Source: DATARN01 sp963851105 (GTDB lineage Bacteria; Actinomycetota; Acidimicrobiia; Acidimicrobiales; Palsa-688). From it: 64,000 bases of DNA. Location of the stretch: positions 62,001 to 126,000 of the forward strand of contig CAWKNP010000007.1 in assembly GCA_963851105.1 (NCBI GenBank). The letters run 5' to 3'. The notes under the pieces were generated by a model, which did not search any database, was not told where the DNA came from, and worked only from the letters and a program-made list of their open reading frames with translations. Each line of letters opens with the position of its first letter. Position 1 is the first letter of the stretch. Made by a program: the position numbers and the translations under genes. This document shows positions 1 through 8,043 of the stretch, piece after piece.

Positions 1-1
1 G

Positions 2-196
2 CTGGCCGCCGAGCTCGGCCAAGACGGCGTGTATCTCGCGGTCGTCCATCAAGCATCGGGGATGATCTCGGTCCAGCTCGACGTCGCCGTGGGGGTCGCC
101 CTCGTCCTGCTCCGGGCGCGGTCTTTTGCCACCTCGCGTACCGTCGCCCAAGTTGCCGCCGACGTCGTGGCCCGGCGAATTCGTTTCGACGAATGA
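2..196 (+). CDS. C-terminal fragment of a GAF/ANTAR-type regulator
   Basis: The window opens inside an open frame of 64 residues that ends at a TGA at 194-196. Its sequence (GMISVQLDVAVGVALVLLRA, then VAADVVARRIRF near the end) is typical of an ANTAR domain, the three-helix RNA-binding output module that promotes antitermination. The usual partner, an N-terminal GAF sensor domain, would lie upstream and is not visible. The next gene is of the same family and starts 55 bases later, so these look like tandem relatives. The family call is by motif only, and the 5' end is missing. Confidence 0.7.
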   Translation: MAAELGQDGVYLAVVHQASGMISVQLDVAVGVALVLLRARSFATSRTVAQVAADVVARRIRFDE

Positions 197-251
197 TCAC
201 CAGGGCGATATATTTGCCGCCACCGACCTCACGTCAGGGAAGGGGCGGCGT

Positions 252-1034
252 ATGACGACCCGCGAGGAACTGCTCGCGGACACGTTCCTGCTGCTTGCCG
301 ACACGCTGGTCGACGATTTCGATCCGATCGAGGTTCTGACGGTACTCGCCGAGCGCTGCGTGACGTTGCTGGGCGCCACCGCGGTCGGGATCATGATCGC
401 CGACGCCCAAGGCGCCCTGCAGGTGATCGCCGAGTCGGGCGAACAAGCCCACATCCTCGAGCTGTTCCAGATCCAGAACCACGAAGGCCCGTGCCTCGAC
501 TCGTTCCGCACCGGGCGAGCGGTCGTCCATGCCGACCTCGCCACCAGCCCCTGGCCGGAGTTCGGGCCTATTGCCATCAATGCCGGGTTGCGGGCCGTGC
601 ATGCCTTCCCGATGCGGCTCCGGGCGCACGTCGTGGGAACCGTGAACCTGTTCATGGCGGACACCGGTGTTTTGTCCGATGTCGATGCCGCCGCCGCCCA
701 GGCGCTGGCCCACGCGGCCACCGTCACGTTGCTGCAGCACCAAAGGTCCCACCACAGCCAGGAGCTCACCGCCCAACTGCAAGGCGCGCTGGACAGCCGG
801 GTGGTGGTCGAACAAGCCAAAGGAGCTCTCGCCGAGCGGGCCGGCATCACCGTGGACGAGGCGTTCAACCGGTTGCGCGCCTACGCCCGGTCCAACGACG
901 CCAAGCTGACCGACGTCGCCACCGCGCTCGTCGCCCGCAGCCTCGGCGACCCTGCCATGTTGGCGCTCGTCGCCGCCCCGATGGCGTCCGAAGCCCCCCG
1001 GCAGGCCCCTGAGGTGCGTCGCGCCGGCAGCTAG
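252..1034 (+). CDS. GAF and ANTAR domain-containing protein (putative antitermination regulator)
   Basis: A protein of 260 residues with an N-terminal GAF sensor domain (about residues 15-165, containing EGPCLDSFRTG and a following HAFPMRLR segment) and a C-terminal ANTAR domain (about 175-240, VVVEQAKGALAERAGITVDE then AFNRLRAYARSND). ANTAR proteins bind paired hairpins in nascent RNA and prevent termination; the GAF ligand is unknown. I chose the ATG at 252 because an AGGGAAGGGG stretch lies just before it and because an earlier in-frame ATG at 126 would overlap the preceding gene. It follows a gene of the same family, suggesting a duplicated pair. Confidence 0.85.
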   Translation: MTTREELLADTFLLLADTLVDDFDPIEVLTVLAERCVTLLGATAVGIMIADAQGALQVIAESGEQAHILELFQIQNHEGPCLDSFRTGRAVVHADLATSPWPEFGPIAINAGLRAVHAFPMRLRAHVVGTVNLFMADTGVLSDVDAAAAQALAHAATVTLLQHQRSHHSQELTAQLQGALDSRVVVEQAKGALAERAGITVDEAFNRLRAYARSNDAKLTDVATALVARSLGDPAMLALVAAPMASEAPRQAPEVRRAGS

Positions 1035-1068
1035 AGCGGCAGCCGAACACGGTCCCCGCGACCTTTGC

Positions 1069-1752
1069 TCAGGCGGCCGCGGTGCAAGTGAGGGCTTTTC
1101 GCAGCTTGACCAGGTTGTCGGTCATGAGCGAGAGGTAGGTGGCGCCCCGGCTCAGCTCGTCGGGGGTCTCGACCGTTGTCGTGTCGAGCTGATCGACGCG
1201 GGTACGGGTCGCCTGAGCCAGGGCGAGGACAGCATCGGTCGCCACGGCGGGCTCGGTGAAGACCACTGGTAGCCCTTTTCCCGACACCAGGGCCGCGACA
1301 CCAGCGTCGCGGGCGGTGTGGTCGGCGAAGTTGTAGCGGCGCCCGAGGGGTACGAAGGCGGCGTCGGCGGTCACGATGTCGTGGCGGGCGCAGTCGGCCA
1401 AGCTGCTGCGGTAGTCGATGTCCAAAGCGCCGAGCTGGGCCCGGTAGGCCCGCGCCGCCGCCAGGTAGGCACCGCGGCCGGCGGGATCGTGGCGGCTCAG
1501 GGTGGCTGCGACCTGCTCCGCAACCGCCTGCATGGCCACCGGGTCAAGCCAGGGATCACCGTCAGCGGTGAGGACGACCTCACCGTGGTCGGAGACCGAG
1601 ACCCGGCCGAGGCCGACCCGCCGGGCGATCTCGGCCAGGGCAAAGGGGGTCGCGGCGACGGGGAGGCGGTGGGTCACGATGGCGGCGGGAGTGGACCGGC
1701 AGCCGGTCACCACCACGATCGCAGCGACAGCGAGGAGTCGCGCCGGACCCAT
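1069..1752 (-). CDS. ZnuA-like metal ABC transporter substrate-binding lipoprotein, degenerate
   Basis: A 227-residue protein with a lipoprotein signal (hydrophobic stretch then VVTGC lipobox near residue 18). The second half matches the zinc/manganese-binding protein family (ZnuA/TroA): FTEPAVATDAVLALAQATRT and a final YLSLMTDNLVKLRKAL. It is shorter than the usual 280-320 residues because most of the first lobe is missing, and two family metal ligands are absent: the HxY motif of lobe one, and the His before the aromatic in lobe two (here TADAAF). No permease or ATPase gene is adjacent. It may be a scavenger that no longer binds metal in the usual way. It is divergent from the next gene, 23 bases away. 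Confidence 0.65.
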   Translation of the reverse strand: MGPARLLAVAAIVVVTGCRSTPAAIVTHRLPVAATPFALAEIARRVGLGRVSVSDHGEVVLTADGDPWLDPVAMQAVAEQVAATLSRHDPAGRGAYLAAARAYRAQLGALDIDYRSSLADCARHDIVTADAAFVPLGRRYNFADHTARDAGVAALVSGKGLPVVFTEPAVATDAVLALAQATRTRVDQLDTTTVETPDELSRGATYLSLMTDNLVKLRKALTCTAAA

Positions 1753-1775
1753 GGGAGCTAGTTTCCCATCTCGGC

Positions 1776-3347
1776 ATGGTCGAGTTCGGTACCGCGGCGT
1801 GGTCGGCCGCCGTCTTAGCCCGCGCCGGGCTCCTGCGGCCCTATCTGCCCGATCAGGTGCTCGGGATGGGCCTCGCGGTGCGCCGCTACGGGCTGTCGCT
1901 GGCGTCGCTGTATGCCGTGGGCGCCGCCCGGTCGCCCCGGCATCTGGCGGTGGTGGATGATCACGGTGCCCTGTCCTTCGGGGCGATGGACGATCGAACC
2001 GGCACGATTGCCGCCGGTCTGGCCGACCGGGGGATCGAAGCAGGGGATCGGGTCGCCATCTTGTGCCGCAACCACCGGGGCTTCATCGACGCCGCGGTGG
2101 GCTTGGCCAAGTTGGGTGCCGACGCCGTGATGCTCAATACCGGTCTGGCGGCGCCGCAGGTGGTCGAGGTGATGGCACGCGAGGGGGCCTCGGCGGTCAT
2201 TCTCGACGAGGAGTTCGGGTACGTGGCGGCCGCGGGCACCGTGCCGTGGATCCTGACCGCCGAGCTCGAGGAACTGGCCGCCGGGCGCCGCCGCCCGCCG
2301 CCCGCGCCGCCCCGATCGGGCGGCCAGATCATCCTGACATCGGGGACGACCGGGCCGCCCAAGGGGGCGCACCGCAGCCGGCCGGGCGGTCTCGCCCCGC
2401 TGGTCGCCCTGCTGTCGGCGGTGCCGCTGCGAAGCGGGGACGTGACCTACGTGCCCGCACCCCTGTTCCATGCCTGGGGATTCGCCCATCTCGCGCTGGC
2501 CGGCCTGCTGGGCAGCACCCTGGTCCTGCGCCCGCGGTTCGATCCCGAGGCCACCTTGCAACTGATCGAACAGCGCCGCGTCACGGTGCTGGCCGCGGTG
2601 CCGGTGATGCTGCAGCGCATCGTCGACCTCCCGGAAGCGACCCGCGCCGCCTTCGACCTTTCGTCGCTGAGGGTGGTGGTGGTCAGCGGTTCCGCCCTTG
2701 CCGGCGACCTGGCGACGAAGTTCATGGACGCCTTCGGCGACGTGCTCTACAACCTGTACGGCTCGACGGAAGTGGCATGGGCGTCGATCGCGTCGCCGGC
2801 CGACCTCCGGGCCGCGCCGGCCACCGCCGGCCGGCCGCCCCGGGGCACGGTCGTAAAGCTGCTCGCCGACAACGACGAGGAGGTTTCGGCTGGTCAGCGG
2901 GGCCGGATCTTCGTCGGGAACGACCTACTCTTCGCCGGCTACACGGGCGGGGGAAGCAAGCCCGTGGTGAGCGGTCTGATGGCCACGGGCGACGTCGGGC
3001 ACTTCGACGAGCGGGGGCGGTTGTTCGTCGACGGCCGCGACGACGACATGATCGTGTCGGGAGGCGAGAACGTCTACCCGCTCGAAGTCGAGAACCTGCT
3101 GCTCACCCATCCCGGCGTCGCCGAGGTCTGCGTCGTCGGGGTACCCGACGAGCGGTGGGGCCAGCGCCTGCGGGCGTGCGTAGTGCCCGGCGACGAGACC
3201 GTCTCGGCCGAACAGCTCCGGGAGTATGTGAAGTCCCGGCTAGCGACCTATAAGGTGCCGCGCGAGGTGGTCTTCGTCATCGAGCTTCCCCGCAACGCGA
3301 CCGGCAAGGTTCTCAGGCGCCAACTGACAGCAGAAGTCGGGCCGTGA
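1776..3347 (+). CDS. AMP-dependent acyl-CoA synthetase
   Basis: A 523-residue member of the ANL superfamily that activates a carboxylic acid with ATP to an acyl-AMP and transfers it to CoA. The P-loop-like motif ILTSGTTGPPKG is at about 187-198, the A5 motif YNLYGSTEV near 328, and the hinge/A8 region GRDDDMIVSGGENVYP near 423; the C-terminal catalytic lysine motif (ATGKVLRR) is present. Substrate length cannot be told from sequence. The stop overlaps the GTG start of the next gene by four bases, so the two are probably co-transcribed. Initiation at the ATG at 1776 leaves only 23 bases to the divergent lipoprotein gene. Confidence 0.9.
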   Translation: MVEFGTAAWSAAVLARAGLLRPYLPDQVLGMGLAVRRYGLSLASLYAVGAARSPRHLAVVDDHGALSFGAMDDRTGTIAAGLADRGIEAGDRVAILCRNHRGFIDAAVGLAKLGADAVMLNTGLAAPQVVEVMAREGASAVILDEEFGYVAAAGTVPWILTAELEELAAGRRRPPPAPPRSGGQIILTSGTTGPPKGAHRSRPGGLAPLVALLSAVPLRSGDVTYVPAPLFHAWGFAHLALAGLLGSTLVLRPRFDPEATLQLIEQRRVTVLAAVPVMLQRIVDLPEATRAAFDLSSLRVVVVSGSALAGDLATKFMDAFGDVLYNLYGSTEVAWASIASPADLRAAPATAGRPPRGTVVKLLADNDEEVSAGQRGRIFVGNDLLFAGYTGGGSKPVVSGLMATGDVGHFDERGRLFVDGRDDDMIVSGGENVYPLEVENLLLTHPGVAEVCVVGVPDERWGQRLRACVVPGDETVSAEQLREYVKSRLATYKVPREVVFVIELPRNATGKVLRRQLTAEVGP

Positions 3348-4102
3348 CAGGGACGCGGTGGGTGGCGGCGCTGGCGGTGGCGCTGGTCGCCACGGTGGTG
3401 GCTCCCGCCGCCGCGGTGGGGGCGGCGCCGGTGATGGGAAACGACATCTCGTTCCCTCAATGTGGCGGCAGCTATCCCGCCACCTCGGCGTTCGCCATCG
3501 TCGGCGTCAACGACGGCCGGCCATACACGGCCAACCCGTGTTTCGTGGCCGAGTACCGCTGGGCGCGGTCGTCGGGCATCGTCGAGTACTACGTGAACAC
3601 CGCCAATCCGGGCACCACCGACCCCTATGGATATGGCCTCGACGCGGCTCGCGACGCCTACGCCTACGCCACGGGGCGGGCGAGCGCCGGTCCCGGCCAT
3701 TTGTGGTGGCTCGACGTGGAGACGGCCAACTCCTGGTCGCCCGACCAGGGCGCCAACGCGGCGGTGATCGCGGGTGCCATCGCCTTCTTCCGCAGCCAGG
3801 GCGTGGCGGTCGGGATCTATTCCACCAGGTACCAGTGGGGCCTGATCACCGGCGGGGTCAGCATCCCCGCGATCCCCAACTGGGTTCCCGGGGCGCAGAA
3901 CGCGGCCGAGGCACCGTCGTTCTGCGCCGCCCGCCGCTCGTTCACCGGCGGTCCGGTGGTCATGGCGCAGTACACCAGCGGCGTCGACTACGACCTGATC
4001 TGTCCCGGGTCGTCGCTGCCGCGGCCGCTGCCGGTGGCGCCGCCGCCGCTCAGCCTGCCCGGCCTGCTGGGAGCCATCCAGGCCTGGTTGCGCTCTCTCT
4101 AA
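3344..4102 (+). CDS. Secreted GH25-like (DUF1906-type) glycoside hydrolase domain protein
   Basis: A 252-residue protein with a cleavable signal peptide (residues 1-28, ending AVGAAP) followed by a TIM-barrel-like domain resembling glycosyl hydrolase 25/DUF1906 proteins: GNDISFPQCGG, then WWLDVETANSW (acidic DVE at the strand usually carrying the catalytic acid) and AVGIYSTRYQWG. Such proteins are exported and are thought to act on cell wall glycans. It starts with GTG inside the stop of the acyl-CoA synthetase gene. Ligand and activity are not certain; the DVE residues make a hydrolase plausible. Confidence 0.7.
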   Translation: MTGTRWVAALAVALVATVVAPAAAVGAAPVMGNDISFPQCGGSYPATSAFAIVGVNDGRPYTANPCFVAEYRWARSSGIVEYYVNTANPGTTDPYGYGLDAARDAYAYATGRASAGPGHLWWLDVETANSWSPDQGANAAVIAGAIAFFRSQGVAVGIYSTRYQWGLITGGVSIPAIPNWVPGAQNAAEAPSFCAARRSFTGGPVVMAQYTSGVDYDLICPGSSLPRPLPVAPPPLSLPGLLGAIQAWLRSL

Positions 4103-4204
4103 CAGCCGAGGATCTCGTCGGCCACACCGGCGCTCACTTACCGCCGGCGGTCACGTTGGCCCTGGCAGTCGAGCAAACCCGCTTTCCGGCCGTTCGCCGC
4201 CGGG

Positions 4205-4939
4205 CTATGCCGCTCGGAGGCCGTGCTGGGCGAGGGTCCCGACGGTGAGGCCCCGTGACGTAAACAGGTCGGCGAGGGGTGCCAGGGCCCCGACCGTCGA
4301 CCGCCAGCTCTCAGGCGCGGAGGTGCAGTCGGAGTCGTGGAGCAAGACGGTGGCACCCGGCAGGAGGCCGCCGGCGATGTCGGCCACGACCGTCGCCGGC
4401 GTCGCCTCGGCCCGCCAGTCACGGCCCCAGGTGGTCCACAGCACCGGTCGCAGGCCAAGCTGGTGGGCGGCGGTCAGGCTGCCCGCCGACAGTGCCCCGT
4501 AGGGCGGCCGGAACCAGACGGGCGCGACCCCCGTCGCGTCGGCGATGGAATCACGGGCCCGGGCCACGTCGTCGCGAATCGCGTTCGGTGTCCGGTGCAG
4601 ATGGCTGCGGTGCTCGTCGCCGTGCACCCCGATCTCGTGGCCCCGGGCGGCCAGCTCGGCGGCCAGCGCGGGCGCCCGGCGGACCATGGGCCCGAGGAGA
4701 AAGAAGGTGGCCCGCCAGTGAAGGAGGTCCAACTGGTCGAGGATGGCCGGCGTCGACAGCGGGTCGGGTCCGTCGTCGAAGGTGAGCGCGACGTGGTCGG
4801 CGTGGCCGACGCCCGCCAGGCCCGGCAGGGCCCAGCACCGCAACCCCCGCCAGGTGGTGACGGCAGGCAGGAGATGGCCGAGGGCGGCTCCCGCCACCAC
4901 CGCTCCCCCCCCGGCAACCAGCAGCCGGCCGGGCCTCAC
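4205..4939 (-). CDS. Polysaccharide deacetylase (NodB homology domain)
   Basis: A 244-residue protein with one N-terminal membrane or signal segment (about 5-27) and a NodB domain. The metal and catalytic residues are intact: TFDDGPDP (Asp55, Asp56), HGDEH (His106 and His110) and the RPPYG motif at about 144-148. The family removes acetyl groups from N-acetylated sugars, often of wall or lipid-linked glycans. The GTG start overlaps the stop of the upstream glycosyltransferase gene by four bases (GTGA), so the two are probably translated together, which suggests deacetylation of the glycan or glycolipid made by that enzyme. Confidence 0.88.
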   Translation of the reverse strand: MRPGRLLVAGGGAVVAGAALGHLLPAVTTWRGLRCWALPGLAGVGHADHVALTFDDGPDPLSTPAILDQLDLLHWRATFFLLGPMVRRAPALAAELAARGHEIGVHGDEHRSHLHRTPNAIRDDVARARDSIADATGVAPVWFRPPYGALSAGSLTAAHQLGLRPVLWTTWGRDWRAEATPATVVADIAGGLLPGATVLLHDSDCTSAPESWRSTVGALAPLADLFTSRGLTVGTLAQHGLRAA

Positions 4940-7200
4940 GCCAGATCGGCGAGCGGGGCGCCGGCCAGGTTGCTGGAGGTCAGCAGGGTCGAGACCTGGT
5001 CAAGCATCGACAGCATCTGGGCGGCGGTGGCCTTGTTCCCATTGATCAGATAGGTGTGTCGGGCCGTCAGGTGTTGCGGTGCCTCGTCGTCGGCGGGCTC
5101 GAGGATGCGATTGGGGACGACGGTCTTGTTGTGGGCCCCCCGGCAGGCCATGAGGTCAAAGGCGTTGAGCCGCCGGCCGGGTACGAACACCTTGACGGGC
5201 TGGCCCGCGATCCGCGCCAGGTACTGGCTGGCCGCCACGTCGACCGCCGCCCGGGTCCACGGAGACTGGGCGATGCGGTGACCGGCGCTGTTGACCCGGG
5301 TGCCGGCGCCACCGCTTTCCACGTCGACGCCCATGCCGACCAGCCGCTGAACGTCCGCCGGGTTCTGGCCCGCCGTCTGCTCGTCGACGACGGCGGTGGC
5401 GTGAAGGGCCACCAGTCTCGCCACGATCGCCTGGTTGGTCAGTTGCGTCTGGTCCAAGCGGACTCCGAAGTAGGCGACGTTGCCGGAGTTGCTGCGGGGG
5501 TGGGCCACCCCCGCCCCGTAGGCGGTCGCCACGCCGACCCCTGAGGTCAAACCGGCCCAGATGAGGGGCACCGCCGCGACGAGCGCGGCAACGCGGGCGA
5601 CGGCCACCGAGGGCCGGCGGGGCCGGCGGGGGCGCGGCTCGGCGACGGCCCCGGCGGCGTCATCGTGGTCGTCATAGTCGTAGGGGTCGCCGGTGTAGGG
5701 GTCGTCGTGGTCGTGGCGGGCGTTGTCGTCCGCGCCGGCGTCAAGTGGGTAGTCGTCGTGGGCGCTGGCGGTGTCTTCCGGGCCCTGGGCTTGGGCGTCG
5801 CCATGGGCCGGGGAGGCGTGGTGGGAGGCGGGGGAGCGGGCGGCACCGATGGGGATGATGGGGGCCAGCTCGCCATCGCCGTCGCCATCGCCGTCGACGG
5901 CGTCGTCGTCGGTGCCACCGGTCTCGGCGCCCGCCATGAGGGCCCGCAACTCGGCGGCGGGGTCGAAGTCGATGCCGCTGGCCACTCCCGCCAGCTGGTC
6001 GGTGTCGGACTCGTCGAGGCCCGCAGCCACCCCGGCCAGGGCGTCGCGATCACGCAGTCCGGCGGTTCCCACCCGCGCCGCATGGGTCACGAACCGGGTG
6101 GGGTCGAGGGCGAACATGGCCTGGCCGGCTTCGACGATCGTCGTACGGATAAGGCCCGCCACCGTGACCTGGTCGAGCAGCACCAGCAGTTCGCGGGCGT
6201 TTCGGGCCACCCGGCTGACGCCCGCGGCCTGCATCTCGGCGGTGTTCTCCTTGCCGTGACCGGCGATGGGGTGGAAGCTGATGATCGGCAACCCGACCGA
6301 CAGGGCTTCCATTGCTGTGAGACCGCCGGCGTTTTCCACCAGGGCATCGGCGGCGGCCATGAGGGCGGGCATGTCGTCGGTCCAGCCGAGCACCCGACCG
6401 CCGGGGATGTGGCTCAACCGTTCCCGCAGCCGCTCGTCGCGGCCGCACACCACCACGGGCACGAAACCGTCGCTGGCCGCGATGGTGCGGAAGGTGGTGG
6501 CGACGTCACCCACCCCCCATGAGCCGGCCACGATGAGCACGGCACGGTCGTCGGCAGCCAGGCCCAGTCGTTGGCGGGCCCCCGCCCGGTCCTGGAGGGG
6601 GACGAAGCGGGGCGAAACCATGGGCCCGGTGGCGATCGCGGGCCGGCCGCTCTTGGCCTCGGCGAGAGCCGCCGGCCGCGCGTGGACCGCCAGGTTGAGG
6701 TCGATTCCCGGATGGGTCCACAACGGGTGGACCCCGAAATCGGTGATGAAGTTGATGGTCGGCAACGCCAGCTTGCCCCTTTGGCGCAGCTCGCCAAGCA
6801 CCACTGAGGTCAGCGGGTAGGTCGAGACAATCACGTCCGCCTGGTACTCCGCGGCCCAGCGCAGCAAGCGGGGACCGGTGAGGCGGGCCATCGTGCGCCC
6901 GATCGGCCGGCACAAGCGCGGTATCAGGTAGCAGATGCGATAGGTGAGGTCGTAGCTCCACGCGATATACCGCATCTGGAACTCGTAGCTCGACTTCAAC
7001 AAGGCGCCGATCCCCCACGGCACCGAGTTCAAGAAGTCCCGCATCTCGGCTTCCTGGCCGTCGGCGCGCAGGCGCCGCACCAGCTCACGGGCCGCGCCAT
7101 CATGTCCTGCACCCATGCTGGCCGAGACCACGAGAATACGGGACGGCACGAAGGAGAGGATAGCGTTCGGTCCCTTCTCCGCCTCGGGATTACCACCCAT
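4936..7200 (-). CDS. MGDG synthase/MurG-like glycosyltransferase with C-terminal membrane segment and degenerate deacetylase-like domain
   Basis: A 754-residue protein. Residues about 20-390 form a GT28-type fold of the diacylglycerol glycosyltransferase (MGDG synthase) kind: SASMGAGHDGAARELVRRL near the start, INFITDFGVHPLW, and the UDP-sugar region VENAGGLTAMEALSVGLPII followed by PIAGHGKENTAEM. A 100-residue Asp/Gly/Ala-rich linker follows, then one membrane helix (about 535-557) and a 190-residue extracytoplasmic tail. The tail has the rhythm of a NodB domain (helix, VQRLVGMGVDVE, then VKVFVPGRRL) but lacks the Asp-Asp and His-x3-His metal residues. The open frame continues far upstream antisense to other genes; I start at the ATG at 7200. 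It probably glycosylates a lipid at the inner face of the membrane. Confidence 0.75.
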   Translation of the reverse strand: MGGNPEAEKGPNAILSFVPSRILVVSASMGAGHDGAARELVRRLRADGQEAEMRDFLNSVPWGIGALLKSSYEFQMRYIAWSYDLTYRICYLIPRLCRPIGRTMARLTGPRLLRWAAEYQADVIVSTYPLTSVVLGELRQRGKLALPTINFITDFGVHPLWTHPGIDLNLAVHARPAALAEAKSGRPAIATGPMVSPRFVPLQDRAGARQRLGLAADDRAVLIVAGSWGVGDVATTFRTIAASDGFVPVVVCGRDERLRERLSHIPGGRVLGWTDDMPALMAAADALVENAGGLTAMEALSVGLPIISFHPIAGHGKENTAEMQAAGVSRVARNARELLVLLDQVTVAGLIRTTIVEAGQAMFALDPTRFVTHAARVGTAGLRDRDALAGVAAGLDESDTDQLAGVASGIDFDPAAELRALMAGAETGGTDDDAVDGDGDGDGELAPIIPIGAARSPASHHASPAHGDAQAQGPEDTASAHDDYPLDAGADDNARHDHDDPYTGDPYDYDDHDDAAGAVAEPRPRRPRRPSVAVARVAALVAAVPLIWAGLTSGVGVATAYGAGVAHPRSNSGNVAYFGVRLDQTQLTNQAIVARLVALHATAVVDEQTAGQNPADVQRLVGMGVDVESGGAGTRVNSAGHRIAQSPWTRAAVDVAASQYLARIAGQPVKVFVPGRRLNAFDLMACRGAHNKTVVPNRILEPADDEAPQHLTARHTYLINGNKATAAQMLSMLDQVSTLLTSSNLAGAPLADLA

Positions 7201-7245
7201 CTTCGCGGGGCGGCCACTCACGAATATCCGAACGGCCCAAGAACA

Positions 7246-8019
7246 GTGAAACTCGACGTCGAGAACCTGGTGTGCGCCATCAAAGGCCATGTCACGCCCG
7301 CGGACCGCGTAGCTGTGGTCGGGCCCGAAGACGCCGGTTTCGGCATCGACGTGCATCCGACGTGGCGCATCTGCCGCTGCGCCCGCTGCGATTCCTGGAT
7401 CGGTGTCCGCCTCCCGACCGCCGCCGAGCGCGACCGCCTCCCCCCGCTGGAGGAGATCGACCTCCCCCGGCGGGGAAAACCGCTGCGCCAAGCGGTGATC
7501 CTGCGCCTGATCGCGATCGACCGGGCCATCCACTCCTTCGTGTTCGCGACCATTGCCGTGCTTGCGTTCCTGCTGCGCAGCAACCTCGCCGGCGTCCAGA
7601 GCAGCGTGCGGAACTATTTGCAGACGCTGGCTCGCGCCGAGTCGCAGACCGGGCGGGCCAACAGCAACGGGATCGTCGCCAAGGAGGGCACCCGGATACT
7701 GCACCTGCATAGCGGCACGTTGGAGGTCCTGTTCATCACCGCCGTGATCTACGCCGTCATCGAGGGCGCCGAAGCGGTGGGACTGTGGTACGAGAAGCGC
7801 TGGGCGGAGTACCTGACGGCGGTGGCGACGGTCGGGTTCATCCCCATCGAGATTCGGGAGCTGGCCAAGCGGGTCACGGCGTTTCGGGTGGCGGCGTTGA
7901 TCATCAACGTGGCCATCCTGATCTACCTGATCTACGCCAAGCATCTCTTCGGCGTGGGCCGTGCCCGTGGCGCCGAAGCCGCGGCCGTCGACCCGGCGGT
8001 CTTTGCCCCCCCGTTTTGA
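7246..8019 (+). CDS. DUF2127-like multi-spanning membrane protein
   Basis: About 257 residues. The N-terminal third is soluble and contains a CRCARCD cluster (a possible metal-binding knuckle); the rest has roughly four hydrophobic helices (SFVFATIAVLAFLL, VLFITAVIYAVIEGAEAVGL, an amphipathic segment and AALIINVAILIYLIYA), as in DUF2127 proteins. Function is unknown. The start at GTG 7246 is chosen because earlier in-frame codons would overlap the divergent glycosyltransferase gene; the two starts are only 45 bases apart. It is followed after 24 bases by an acyl-CoA synthetase gene in the same direction. Confidence 0.7.
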   Translation: MKLDVENLVCAIKGHVTPADRVAVVGPEDAGFGIDVHPTWRICRCARCDSWIGVRLPTAAERDRLPPLEEIDLPRRGKPLRQAVILRLIAIDRAIHSFVFATIAVLAFLLRSNLAGVQSSVRNYLQTLARAESQTGRANSNGIVAKEGTRILHLHSGTLEVLFITAVIYAVIEGAEAVGLWYEKRWAEYLTAVATVGFIPIEIRELAKRVTAFRVAALIINVAILIYLIYAKHLFGVGRARGAEAAAVDPAVFAPPF

Positions 8020-8043
8020 CGCGGTCCAAATAGAATTGCCGTC

